From MGBC114844 sp910585855 (GTDB taxonomy: Bacteria; Bacillota; Clostridia; Lachnospirales; Lachnospiraceae), in assembly GCA_965646165.1 (NCBI GenBank), contig CBFFYP010000013.1, positions 6,576-70,575 of the forward strand: a stretch of 64,000 nt of DNA, written 5' to 3'. How positions within the stretch are numbered: position 1 is the first letter of the stretch; every line of letters starts with the position of its first letter. The position numbers and the translations under genes were made by a program. The notes under the pieces are model-generated. The model was not told where the DNA came from, ran no database searches, and saw only the letters and a list, made by a program, of their open reading frames with translations. Below, piece by piece: positions 1 to 7,543 of this stretch.

Positions 1-1
1 T

Positions 2-1390
2 CAGACCGGGGATATCATTAGTCGGATTTCTTATGATATTGATACAATTAATACTTCTCTTTCCAATGATTTGGTGCAGATACTGGCTACTGTGATTACG
101 GTAGCGGGAGCATTATCTATGATGATTGTGATTTCACCAAAGTTGGTATTGATATTTATTTTTACTGTACCGCTTTCTATTGTTTTAACAAAGATTATTA
201 CTGGAAAGACCCGGCCTCTTTTTCGGCTTCGTTCTAAAAAACTGGGGGAGTTAAATGGTTTTGTGGAGGAAATGATTTCCGGGCAGAAGACATTAAAAGC
301 CTATTCTCAGGAAGAGCGTACGATTGCAAAGTTTGATGCAAAAAATGTTGAGGCGGTAGATGCATACTATCGGGCGGAATATTATGGAAGTGTAGTTGGA
401 CCGACGGTTAATTTTATTAATAATCTGTCCCTTTCGTTGGTCAGTGTGTTTGGGGCATTGCTTTTTCTTGCTGGACAGATGAGTGTAGGGAATATTTCTT
501 CTTTTATTTTGTATTCTCGTAAATTTTCTGGACCGATCAATGAGGCTGCCAATATGATCAGTGAACTGCAGTCTGCATTGGCAGCGGCAGAGCGGGTATT
601 TGCTATGATGGATGAAACGGCAGAGGCAGCCGATGCAAAAAATGCAAAAAAACTAACGAATGTAATTGGGGATGTAGTATTAAAAGATGTAACTTTTGGA
701 TATCGACAGAATGAGCCGATTATTCGTGGACTGAATCTGAAAGCAAAACGTGGAACACTGGTAGCGGTTGTAGGATCTACTGGAGCAGGAAAAACAACGT
801 TGATTAATTTACTGATGCGGTTTTACGATATTTGGGAAGGGCAGATTTCTGTAGATACAGAAGATATTACGAAATTTACAAGAGATAGTTTGAGAAAGGC
901 CTATGCTATGGTACTGCAGGATACTTGGCTGTTTCAGGGGAGTATTTTTGAAAATATTGCTTATGGAAAAGAAAATGCTTCTATGGAAGAGGTAATAGCT
1001 GCGGCAAAGGCAGCACATATTCATTTTTATATTATGCATTTGCCGAATGGATATGATACGATTTTAACAGATGAAGGAACGAATCTTTCCAAAGGACAGA
1101 AACAGCTTTTGACCATTGCAAGAGCCATGTTATTGGATGCGCATATGCTGATTTTGGATGAAGCAACATCAAATGTTGATACAAGGACAGAAGTACAGAT
1201 TCAGCAGGCAATGCGGGAATTGATGAAAAATAAGACTTGTTTTGTAATTGCACATAGGCTGTCAACGATACAAAATGCAGATATTATTTTGGTGGTGGAA
1301 CATGGGGAAATTGTAGAGAAAGGGACACATGAGGAATTGATGGGGCTGGGTAAGGTTTATTATCAGCTTTATCGGGCGCAGTTTGAATGA
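2..1390 (+). CDS. ABC-type multidrug exporter half-transporter, 5' end outside window
   Basis: The reading frame is open from base 2, before the first internal ATG, so this is the C-terminal part of a larger gene. It holds the end of the membrane domain and a complete nucleotide-binding domain: Walker A GSTGAGKTT near 772, Q-loop VLQDTW near 915, signature LSKGQ near 1085, Walker B MLILDEATS near 1144 and H-loop AHRLST near 1249. The order membrane domain then ATPase is that of type IV exporters, and such half-transporters in Firmicutes usually form heterodimers with an adjacent partner, which would lie upstream of the window. The substrate cannot be read from the sequence. A repeat element begins a few bases after the stop. 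Confidence 0.9.
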   Translation, partial: QTGDIISRISYDIDTINTSLSNDLVQILATVITVAGALSMMIVISPKLVLIFIFTVPLSIVLTKIITGKTRPLFRLRSKKLGELNGFVEEMISGQKTLKAYSQEERTIAKFDAKNVEAVDAYYRAEYYGSVVGPTVNFINNLSLSLVSVFGALLFLAGQMSVGNISSFILYSRKFSGPINEAANMISELQSALAAAERVFAMMDETAEAADAKNAKKLTNVIGDVVLKDVTFGYRQNEPIIRGLNLKAKRGTLVAVVGSTGAGKTTLINLLMRFYDIWEGQISVDTEDITKFTRDSLRKAYAMVLQDTWLFQGSIFENIAYGKENASMEEVIAAAKAAHIHFYIMHLPNGYDTILTDEGTNLSKGQKQLLTIARAMLLDAHMLILDEATSNVDTRTEVQIQQAMRELMKNKTCFVIAHRLSTIQNADIILVVEHGEIVEKGTHEELMGLGKVYYQLYRAQFE

Positions 1391-1392
1391 GA

Positions 1393-1565
1393 GGGGGACG
1401 CTGGAATCGAAAGGCAGATCTATTCCGAGTCCGCTTGCGCTTAGCATTTCCTATTTTCATAGCGGACACATAAGGCACGAAAGCACAGCAATACCGTGCC
1501 TAAGTGCCGACGGGAAATGATGACCCTGCATAGACCTGCCTTTCGATTCCAGCTGTGTTTTGATA
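1393..1565 (+). repeat. Family C palindromic element, complete copy
   Basis: The element starts with the shared left motif GGGGGACG and closes with an inverted repeat: 1401-1422 pairs with 1531-1552 with a single mismatch. Inside are two smaller hairpins, GTCCGC/GCGGAC around 1429-1467 and GGCAC/GTGCC around 1473-1500. The inner stretch (GCTTAGCATTTCCTATTTTC and following) recurs at 6340-6410 and, inverted, at 7340-7410. It sits directly behind the ABC exporter stop codon and may also end its transcript. Confidence 0.75.
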
Positions 1566-1630
1566 GCCGTAGTGTTTCATTCGATCAGGTTAGCCTATGT
1601 GTTTATTAAAAAATTGTTTTTTGCACAGTC

Positions 1631-2293
1631 TTAATAGTACCATCCTAATATTATGAATTCTGGATTACTTGTGCTTATTTCTGCTTTTATTAAACTAGAT
1701 CTTACGTCTTCAAAACGGGTTTCTGTATTATTTGTTAATATGATATAGGTAATCTGTGATTCTCCATCGATCCCAGAAACCTCAATTTTATATTTATAAG
1801 TGTTGCCTCTGCAGGTATATGTTCCATCATTGTTGGTAGTGTAGTCAACATCAAGTATGGCACGGTAAAGCCAATATTGCCCGTTGTTCTCAACAACAAC
1901 ATCTGACCCATATTGATACACCACGCTGTCTATAATGTCATCATTCGCTTGGAAGTTTGCTTGGGGGTATTGGGATGAACTAACTTTGCTTGAAATTGTT
2001 CCTAAATAGACGAGTTGGTCTTTTTGGTTGGTGAGGTCTGGTTGATTGTTTGTGTTTTGATAGAGGGTATCATTCACATAGACCATAGGTGATAGGTCGC
2101 CTGATGTGTTGTCATTGGGCTGTTTAAACAAACGAGGGGCTGAAAATGCACAAATTATAAGGCATATACAGGCTGCTGTTGTTCCCCAAATTTTCCAATT
2201 TTTTTTCTTTTTTATTTTTATAGGTATTTTAGCTTTTTTTACAATGTCGTCGTCAAGTTCGCCAAGGATTTTAAAGAAATCTTCTTTTTTCAC
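1631..2293 (-). CDS. Membrane-anchored hypothetical protein, possible anti-sigma factor
   Basis: This 220-residue protein has a charged, lysine-rich cytoplasmic N-terminus (residues 1-33), one membrane segment at about residues 34-53 (TTAACICLIICAF) and an extracytoplasmic domain of about 165 residues. The N-terminal ELDDDIVKKA followed by a poly-lysine stretch resembles a family of uncharacterised clostridial proteins found behind ECF sigma genes; this is from memory of the family. The GTG start overlaps the TGA stop of a sigma-factor remnant (GTGA), which indicates former translational coupling and supports an anti-sigma or sensor role. With the sigma gene truncated, it may now be orphaned. 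Confidence 0.55.
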   Translation of the reverse strand: MKKEDFFKILGELDDDIVKKAKIPIKIKKKKNWKIWGTTAACICLIICAFSAPRLFKQPNDNTSGDLSPMVYVNDTLYQNTNNQPDLTNQKDQLVYLGTISSKVSSSQYPQANFQANDDIIDSVVYQYGSDVVVENNGQYWLYRAILDVDYTTNNDGTYTCRGNTYKYKIEVSGIDGESQITYIILTNNTETRFEDVRSSLIKAEISTSNPEFIILGWYY

Positions 2294-2418
2294 AGTTCAA
2301 ATCCCCTTTCTGTCAAATATACTTTTAGGTTTTTTCTTGTCCGTTCCAGTGTTTTTGATACCGTTCCCGAAATCCTCCTTTCACCTATATACACAACTTC
2401 TAGGCGAAAATCTGACAT
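2290..2418 (-). pseudogene. C-terminal remnant of an ECF sigma factor
   Basis: Translation of the minus strand gives a 42-residue open frame whose end, GTVSKTLERTRKNLKVYL followed by TERGFEL, looks like the recognition helix and tail of sigma region 4. A stop codon lies directly upstream of its only ATG and no longer sigma-like frame continues, so regions 2 and most of 4 are missing. Its stop overlaps the start of the putative anti-sigma gene. A family C element remnant lies just upstream, where the missing 5' part would have been. Confidence 0.6.
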
Positions 2419-2483
2419 TTATTTCAGAAATTTTTTTCTTATTATATCACGGTGTCTATATCATCAAATGTATATCTAAAGAC

Positions 2484-2545
2484 TAAGCGTAAGCGGGCTC
2501 GGAATAGACCTTCCTTCCGAGCCCAGCGTTCCTCTTGAAAAGATA
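2484..2545 (-). repeat. Family C element, short form
   Basis: A perfect 10-bp inverted repeat, GGGCTCGGAA (2495-2504) and TTCCGAGCCC (2515-2524), sits beside GCGTAAGC, the inverted form of the family C inner sequence. The end reads GGAACGCTGG on the minus strand, close to the GGGGACGCTGG left end of the copy at 1393. It seems to be a minimal or deleted copy. Confidence 0.6.
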
Positions 2546-2576
2546 ACATTTATGTCAGAATATTGTGAGTGGCTGC

Positions 2577-3236
2577 TTAGCAGTTGACTTTAGCAATTCT
2601 ATATGTTAAGAAAACATCAATAACAGTTAAACTTATCAATATTCCTAAAACAGACAATAAGCAGGGAGTACCTTTCATAGCTATACTAATACCTATTATA
2701 ATAATTCCCCCAACGATAAAGGAAATTCCTCCTATATGTTGGCTTTTTTTCCATGTCACTTCATTTTTCATACTCCAATGTGTCCTCAATCCTATCATAG
2801 AGTTTATTTTTAACTTAGGCATAATATTTCCTGTAACAATCATTAATACACCAATGATGATAAAAACAAGCTGATTCATATCCAATGAAACGGTTGATAA
2901 ATTTTCAATCTTGTTAAAACTAGTATAAAGGGAATAGATATTTAAAGTGTTAAATAATATCAGCAATAAAATGCCCACAATGATAGTAACCTTTTTATTG
3001 TTTTCTCCATGTTCTTCTTTTTTTGCAGCTAGATTTGCCATTCCAAGCAGAAAATATCCCATGAAAAGATTTATTATTGGAAACAACAAAGCTTCATATT
3101 TGCTTCCCCAACGGTCAACTTGATTATTAAATCCATAATGTGTAGGGATTTTTTCGGGAAGATATGGCAAGGTAATCAAGGCAATCACTAACGGAAGATA
3201 CATCAAAATATAATATATGGTTTTCTTTGTTTTCAT
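2577..3236 (-). CDS. SdpI-family membrane protein
   Basis: 219 residues with about six hydrophobic segments. The N-terminal LPEKIPTHYGFNNQVDRWG motif is the DUF1648/SdpI signature. In Bacillus subtilis SdpI gives immunity to the SdpC toxin and titrates the repressor SdpR at the membrane; many homologues elsewhere have unknown roles. The ATG overlaps the TGA of the upstream regulator gene (ATGA at 3233-3236) and has a GGAGGT ribosome site, so the two are translationally coupled. No SdpC-like toxin gene is visible nearby, so immunity is only a possibility. Confidence 0.8.
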   Translation of the reverse strand: MKTKKTIYYILMYLPLVIALITLPYLPEKIPTHYGFNNQVDRWGSKYEALLFPIINLFMGYFLLGMANLAAKKEEHGENNKKVTIIVGILLLILFNTLNIYSLYTSFNKIENLSTVSLDMNQLVFIIIGVLMIVTGNIMPKLKINSMIGLRTHWSMKNEVTWKKSQHIGGISFIVGGIIIIGISIAMKGTPCLLSVLGILISLTVIDVFLTYRIAKVNC

Positions 3237-3502
3237 TTCTGACCTCCTCGTAACTCGTGAATCCACATGATAGTTTCATCAAGTATAGATAAATTCAATT
3301 CATAATAAATAAAATTCTTATATTTTGTTTCATAAATCAAATCTGCTTTTTTTAATTTGGATAAGTGATAGGACAGGGCTTGTGGAGTCATGTTTAGAGC
3401 ATTTGCTAAATCGCCAGAATTTATTTTTCCCTCCTTTAATTTTTGTAAAATTTTCCTTCGATTTTCATCTGCTAATGCTGCAAGTATTTCATTTATCGCC
3501 AA
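3233..3502 (-). CDS. ArsR-type transcriptional regulator, SdpR-like
   Basis: An 89-residue winged-helix protein of the ArsR class. The segment ALADENRRKILQKL is the typical first helix, and LANALNMTPQALSYHLSKLK is the recognition helix-turn-helix. It has no metal-binding ELCVCDL-type motif, which fits the SdpR branch rather than metal sensors. I chose the TTG start at 3502 because AGGAGGTG lies 7 bases upstream. It probably represses its own operon with the following sdpI-like gene through the dyad overlapping the -10 box. Confidence 0.8.
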   Translation of the reverse strand: MAINEILAALADENRRKILQKLKEGKINSGDLANALNMTPQALSYHLSKLKKADLIYETKYKNFIYYELNLSILDETIMWIHELRGGQK

Positions 3503-3524
3503 TATACCACCTCCTATTTCAATA

Positions 3525-3566
3525 AATCTTTAAATAGATTATATAAAATGCATATAAGAAAGTCAA
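3525..3566 (-). promoter_or_regulatory. sdpR-sdpI promoter with operator-like dyad
   Basis: On the minus strand TTGACT (3566-3561) and TATAAT (3543-3538) are separated by exactly 17 bases. AATCT and AGATT (3525-3540) form a dyad around the transcription start, where an ArsR-type repressor would block initiation. Confidence 0.7.
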
Positions 3567-3724
3567 TAAGTATTTAAAAATTTTTTTAAATAGCAAAGAA
3601 TTATCCGTACTAAAATACAAGGAATTGTCTATTGATTGTGGAAATTATTTGATTGTATGGGTGACTTATTTAATTTTCTGTAATTGGAAGGTGAGATACC
3701 ATATTTTTAATAAATAGTTATAAT

Positions 3725-3793
3725 AAAACGATTATTATAGTGGCACATAGACCGGCGACAATAGAACATGCAGAAATTAGGGTGGAATGGGGG
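3725..3793 (+). pseudogene. Fragment of an ABC transporter ATPase
   Basis: The short frame reads KTIIIVAHRPATIEHAEIR, which is the H-loop region at the end of an ABC nucleotide-binding domain. Nothing upstream encodes the Walker A or signature motifs. It is a relic about 20 codons long, directly followed by a repeat-element end. Confidence 0.55.
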
Positions 3794-3875
3794 GACGCCA
3801 GAACAGAAAAAGAAAAAAATTTTTACCGTGATTCAACAAACCGCCTCTGGTGTTCGGTGAAAGTCAACCATTTCC
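3785..3875. repeat. Footprint of decayed repeat elements
   Basis: GGGGACGCCAGA at about 3790 is the left end of the family A elements. On the minus strand 3835-3870 reads GGTTGACTTTCACCGAACAC then AGAGGCGGTTTGTTG, closely matching the left end of the family B element at 63801. Neither half has its partner arm. The rest of the gap 3876-4081 holds nothing I can identify. Confidence 0.5.
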
Positions 3876-4081
3876 TATAGATAAGGATAAGATAGAAGTA
3901 GAGGCAATGATAAAAGTGTGGAGTTTGATTTTTTTATGGAAAAGATTTTTCAGATATTTTTATATCAAATGGAAAAGAAATATGGAAATTACTGGGAATG
4001 AAAAATTGTACAAGAATTATTGTTAAAGTCAAAAATGGTTTAGTAGGATTGGTACTGGTGGAAATTTTCTGTCAGTGCTAA

Positions 4082-4110
4082 TTGAAAGAAAAAAGAGGTA
4101 GTGGTATAAT
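4082..4110 (+). promoter_or_regulatory. Sigma-A-type promoter before the PIN fragment
   Basis: TTGAAA (4082-4087), a 17-base spacer and TATAAT (4105-4110). It would drive the truncated PIN frame and the small protein behind it. Confidence 0.6.
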
Positions 4111-4124
4111 AGATAGAAATATAG

Positions 4125-4403
4125 GATACAAAGCAGTTATGGGAAATGTTTAAAGAAGGAAAGTATAATGTGTATTTATCTACAATAACATTAAAGGAAA
4201 TAAGAAATTGTCCAGAACCGAAGAAAACGCAACTTATAGATTATCTGAATGAGATAGATTTTACAACATTAGATATTACAGAGAAAGTGGAAACAATAGC
4301 AAATAAAATTATTGAAATGGGAATATTGACACAAAAAAGTTTTGATGATTGTCAACATATAGGAGCAGCAGTTATAAATGAGTGTGATTGTATTAGAAAG
4401 TGA
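4125..4403 (+). pseudogene. Truncated PIN-domain (VapC-like) toxin
   Basis: The frame reads DTKQLWEMFKEGKYNVYLST and ends near SFDDCQHIGAAVINECDCI, a pattern typical of the middle and catalytic SxxD region of PIN ribonucleases. The N-terminal strand with the first catalytic aspartate is absent (a stop codon lies at 4122-4124), and after ECDCI the usual C-terminal part is replaced by RK-stop. An internal ATG at 4146 could still be translated, but the acidic triad would be incomplete, so activity is unlikely. Confidence 0.6.
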
Positions 4404-4412
4404 GGGATGATT

Positions 4413-4577
4413 ATGGTTACAAAATCGAAATTTTACGTTGAAGATATTCATAAGATTAGAGAGTATCATTATGAACTTACAAAGGATATGACAGTACAGG
4501 AAAGAATTAATTTCTATAATGAAGGTGGGAGAGCTTTTTTAAAGGAAATGGAAGAAAGAAAGTTACAGAAAGTGTAA
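4413..4577 (+). CDS. Small protein paired with PIN toxin, putative antitoxin
   Basis: 54 residues starting MVTKSKFYVEDIHKIREYHY and containing MTVQERINFYNEGGRAFLKE. The ATG follows GAGGGATGATT. Similar short acidic-basic proteins sit behind PIN genes in clostridia, so an antitoxin role is inferred from position only. It appears intact while its toxin partner is truncated, the pattern expected for an antitoxin that outlived its toxin. Confidence 0.5.
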   Translation: MVTKSKFYVEDIHKIREYHYELTKDMTVQERINFYNEGGRAFLKEMEERKLQKV

Positions 4578-4769
4578 TTTGACAAGTTTTATCTGCACCA
4601 TTTTGTAAATCTAAAGTAGACGTAGATTCAAAAATGTGATAGAATCATATCGACAAATATTTTATTGTTGGTGCTGTTAAAATCATAAAATCAGATGTTT
4701 TGTTTTTATGGGAAATAATTCGACTTTTACAACTAAAAATCGAAAAAAGTGGAAAGGGTGATAAGAAAA

Positions 4770-6221
4770 ATGATGTTTGCAGATGAGAATTTAATTCGAA
4801 TTAAACATGAAGTAATCAGAGCAGTGGCAAAACTAGCTTTTGAAGGTGAGTTAGATGCCAAAAGGGATCATATTGCGGTAGAGTTGATTCCCGGTCCGAC
4901 ACCGAAGTTTCGGTGCTGTATTTATAAAGAGAGAGAGATTATCCGGCAGAGGGTTCGCTTAGCAGAGGGGAAAGCACCCGGACCAGTGGATGATGGAAAT
5001 GTCATTCAGGTAATTAGTTCCGCTTGTGAGGACTGCCCGATTTCAAGTTATACGGTAACGGAGAACTGTCAGAATTGTCTTGGAAAAGCTTGTATTCATG
5101 CCTGCAATTTTGGAGCGATTGAAGCCGGACGGGATCGTTCTCATATCGATCCTTCCAAGTGTAAGGAATGTGGAAAGTGTGCACAGGCTTGTCCTTATAA
5201 TGCGATTGCACATTTAAAACGGCCTTGTAAATATAGCTGCCCTGTTGATGCAATTACATATGATGAACAGGGAATTTCCGTGATTGATAAAGATAAGTGT
5301 ATTCGATGCGGAAGATGTATTCATAGATGTCCGTTTGGTGCAATCGGACATAAAACAGCGATTGTAGATGTGATCAATGCACTAAAATCCGGCAAGAAAG
5401 TCTATGCTATGGCAGCTCCGGCTACAGAAGGACAGTTTGGAGAAAATATTACAATGGCAAGCTGGAAAAAGGCAATGAAAGAAGTGGGATTTGCTGATTT
5501 TTATGATGTTGGATTGGGTGGTGATATGACTTCTGCTTCGGAAGCAGAGGAATGGGCAGAGGCTTATAAAGAAGGAAAGAAAAAAGTAACTTCCTGCTGC
5601 CCGGCATTTGTCAATTTGGTTCGTCTGCACTATCCTCAACTGGCAGATTGTATCTCTACAACCGTATCGCCGATGTGTGCCGTTTCCCGTCTGATTAAAG
5701 CACAAGAACCAGATGCAGTTACCGTATTTATTGGACCTTGCCTTGCAAAAAAATCAGAAGTGGTTGATCAAAAGATTGAAGGAAATGCAGATTATGTTTT
5801 AACTTACAGTGAGATAAAAGCAATTATGCTTGCAAAAAATGTGGAATTAGAACCTTGTGAGGATACTGAACAGACAGCGTCTATCTATGGAAAACGATTT
5901 GCTAATTCCGGCGGTGTAACGGCTGCAGTATTGCAGAGCTTAAAAGAATCCAATGCAGATGCAGATGTAAAAGTCTATAAAGCAAATGGTGCTTCAGAAT
6001 GTAAAAAGGCGCTTCTTCTTATGAAAGTAGCAAGACTGCCGGAAGACTTTATTGAAGGTATGATTTGTGACGGTGGATGTGTCGGAGGACCAAGTTCCAA
6101 TGAAGATCAGCTTGCCTGCAAAAAAACAAGAGATGCTATGTTAGCACAGGCTGACGGACGAGGGATTCATGAGAATTTGGCAAACTATGATATGGGAAGT
6201 TTTTCTATGCATCGAGAGTAA
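4770..6221 (+). CDS. Monomeric group B-type [FeFe]-hydrogenase-like protein
   Basis: 483 residues from the ATG at 4770; a GTG at 4749 is possible, but GGAAAGGG fits the later start. The N-terminal third carries cysteine clusters for [4Fe-4S] centres (CKECGKCAQACP, CIRCGRCIHRCP). The H-cluster motifs are TSCCPAF (near 5588), GPCLAKKSE (near 5733) and MICDGGCVGG (near 6061). These are the variants known for group B enzymes, whose physiological direction is not settled. No maturase genes (hydE, hydF, hydG) are in the window. It stands alone, with AT-rich DNA upstream and a family C element downstream. Confidence 0.85.
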   Translation: MMFADENLIRIKHEVIRAVAKLAFEGELDAKRDHIAVELIPGPTPKFRCCIYKEREIIRQRVRLAEGKAPGPVDDGNVIQVISSACEDCPISSYTVTENCQNCLGKACIHACNFGAIEAGRDRSHIDPSKCKECGKCAQACPYNAIAHLKRPCKYSCPVDAITYDEQGISVIDKDKCIRCGRCIHRCPFGAIGHKTAIVDVINALKSGKKVYAMAAPATEGQFGENITMASWKKAMKEVGFADFYDVGLGGDMTSASEAEEWAEAYKEGKKKVTSCCPAFVNLVRLHYPQLADCISTTVSPMCAVSRLIKAQEPDAVTVFIGPCLAKKSEVVDQKIEGNADYVLTYSEIKAIMLAKNVELEPCEDTEQTASIYGKRFANSGGVTAAVLQSLKESNADADVKVYKANGASECKKALLLMKVARLPEDFIEGMICDGGCVGGPSSNEDQLACKKTRDAMLAQADGRGIHENLANYDMGSFSMHRE

Positions 6222-6300
6222 AAATTTTATGATGTATATTAGTTGAAATTGAGAAACAGTTCTATTCAATGCGATATTTGATAGAACTGTTTTTTTGAAT

Positions 6301-6412
6301 AGGGGGATGCCGCCATCGGGAAAGAGGTCTGCACCGGGTTCGCTTGCGCTTAGCAATTCCTATTTTCATAGCAGACACATAAGACACGAAAATACAGCAA
6401 CATAGCATTACT
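6301..6412 (+). repeat. Family C element, left half-copy flanking a toxin-antitoxin locus
   Basis: It begins GGGGGATGCCG and carries GGTCTGCACCGGGTTCGC, then the inner family C sequence up to ACACGAAAATACAGCAA. The same 85-90 bases recur inverted at 7334-7440 with only a few differences. The right-hand closing arm of a complete element is absent. Confidence 0.7.
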
Positions 6413-6497
6413 GTTTGGTTACTTTTCCAAAAGTAACGTAAAAGCACTTTCGACAGTCGTAGTCTATCAAAAGTGCCTTGTGCTTTGCGGAGCTTTT

Positions 6498-6665
6498 TTA
6501 TTCTCCGAACAGATCAGAGTGTGTGCCGGTACGGTCAAGATATAAAACATGATCTTTATTTTTCGAGGGAAGTGCCGCTGGTATTCGTAATGTGTTTACT
6601 ATATCATTTAACAGATTGATATTATAGTTACGCTTGAATTGTGTCGTTAAGTTAAGTTTTAACAT
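6498..6665 (-). pseudogene. Internally deleted YafQ/RelE-type toxin
   Basis: A 55-residue frame starts MLKLNLTTQFKRNYNINLLN and ends YLDRTGTHSDLFGE. Both ends match YafQ-family mRNA interferases, but the family's central region (the LSGNYKGYRECHI-type segment and strands with the catalytic His and Arg) is missing between DHV and LYLDRTG, and a few residues are missing near residue 14. Both gaps keep the frame. The ATG follows GGAGGA at the end of the antitoxin gene. It cannot be an active RNase as drawn but could still bind the antitoxin. Confidence 0.7.
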
Positions 6666-6668
6666 GGG

Positions 6669-6911
6669 CTATTCCTCCAGAATTTGAGAAAACAATTCTT
6701 CTGTCGATCCCTCAAAATGCTGCCCGTTGCCTGTCTTTATCATTTCGTCTGTTTCTTCCATTGCCGCTATTGTTGCTGCATTTGGTTTAAAATCCGGGTA
6801 TATGTCAAGCCCGGACATTTCCCCCAGACCTTCAAGCATATTGATAACGAAAATCATTTTATCATCTGGTAAGCGGTCAATCATGCTCTTTGCTATTTCC
6901 TGATAACTCAT
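6669..6911 (-). CDS. RelB/DinJ-like or related antitoxin
   Basis: 80 residues from MSYQEIAKSMIDRLPDDKMI; a start 18 bases upstream (6929, MKESVI) is equally possible because neither has a good ribosome site. The C-terminus NAATIAAMEETDEMIKTGNG and FEGSTEELFSQILEE resembles antitoxin toxin-wrapping tails. It ends 3 bases before the YafQ-like ATG, the usual antitoxin-toxin order. A Cro/CI-type gene lies just upstream. Confidence 0.65.
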   Translation of the reverse strand: MSYQEIAKSMIDRLPDDKMIFVINMLEGLGEMSGLDIYPDFKPNAATIAAMEETDEMIKTGNGQHFEGSTEELFSQILEE

Positions 6912-6962
6912 TATTACACTTTCTTTCATGGTTTTATAATAATATAGGCAGCGATATGCGAA

Positions 6963-7178
6963 CTATTCTTCTTTATCGGGGACATATTCCATTAAATCAC
7001 CCGGCTGGCAGTTCAAAACTTCACAGAGGCGAGATATAGTTTTAGCATCAAGCCCGCCAGTTCTATTTTTTATGGCTGTTAATGTTCCTTGCCCTATCAG
7101 CTTTTCTTTGCGTATTTTATACGTTGTCCAGTCTTTTTCCTCTAATAGTTGAAACAATTTCCGATAGCTTATAGCCAT
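6963..7178 (-). CDS. Cro/CI-type (XRE) small transcriptional regulator
   Basis: 71 residues consisting only of a helix-turn-helix domain: YKIRKEKLIGQGTLTAIKN and LDAKTISRLCEVLNCQPGDL match the Cro/CI pattern used by many clostridial single-domain regulators. A strong site (GGGGGG within AAGGGGGGTAAAAGAATG on the minus strand) precedes the ATG. It is the first gene of the toxin-antitoxin unit, and its promoter lies between the half-sites of a TATATACAC dyad, so it probably regulates the unit. Confidence 0.8.
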   Translation of the reverse strand: MAISYRKLFQLLEEKDWTTYKIRKEKLIGQGTLTAIKNRTGGLDAKTISRLCEVLNCQPGDLMEYVPDKEE

Positions 7179-7243
7179 TCTTTTACCCCCCTTCTTTTTT
7201 CTATGGGGACACCTTGTATAAAAGTATTTTTTCCATTGTCTTT

Positions 7244-7281
7244 ATTCTATCATATTATATACACAAAATCAAGTGTATATA
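7244..7281 (-). promoter_or_regulatory. Promoter and operator of the XRE/toxin-antitoxin unit
   Basis: On the minus strand TTGATT (7272-7267) and TAGAAT (7249-7244) have a 17-base spacer. The 9-bp inverted repeat TATATACAC (7256-7264) and GTGTATATA (7273-7281) brackets the -35 box. A similar half-site, ACACTTAACTTTGTGTATA, lies at about 7297-7313. Confidence 0.65.
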
Positions 7282-7333
7282 ATAAGTAAAAATAGACACT
7301 TAACTTTGTGTATAATGTGAATGAATTATTCAC

Positions 7334-7445
7334 TTAGCAAGGTATTGCTGTGTTTTCGTGTTTTATGTGTCCGCTATGAAAATAGGAAATGCTAAGCGCA
7401 AGCGAACCCGGTGCAGACCTTCCTTCCGGTTGTAGCAGCTATGCT
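7334..7445 (-). repeat. Family C element, inverted half-copy flanking the toxin-antitoxin locus
   Basis: The minus strand reads GGTCTGCACCGGGTTCGC and the inner family C sequence, mirroring 6301-6412. Together the two copies enclose about 920 bases with the regulator, antitoxin and broken toxin, like the ends of a composite element. Confidence 0.7.
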
Positions 7446-7471
7446 TTGATAAATTTATAATAGGGATTAGG

Positions 7472-7500
7472 TTGACAGAGTTTTGGAAAAATTCTATAAT
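7472..7500 (+). promoter_or_regulatory. Consensus sigma-A promoter of pepT
   Basis: TTGACA (7472-7477), 17 bases, TATAAT (7495-7500): a perfect match. It lies where a longer upstream reading of pepT would begin and so rules that start out. Confidence 0.85.
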
Positions 7501-7543
7501 ACAGTTGTTTTATGGAAAAAATAATAAGAAATGGAGTATTTTT

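Noticed and set aside
1262..1478. Recurring peptide MKIGNAKRKRT on the minus strand of family C elements (also 6262-6447)
   Set aside because: It comes from the conserved inner repeat sequence, has no ribosome site and ends at different places in each copy.
2295..2310. tRNA-like GTTCAAATCCC
   Set aside because: There is no matching acceptor stem or anticodon arm, and the sequence is explained by the overlapping sigma and anti-sigma-like frames.
7472..7543. Longer pepT start at 7472
   Set aside because: It falls exactly on the TTGACA and TATAAT promoter boxes, so it is upstream of the transcript.
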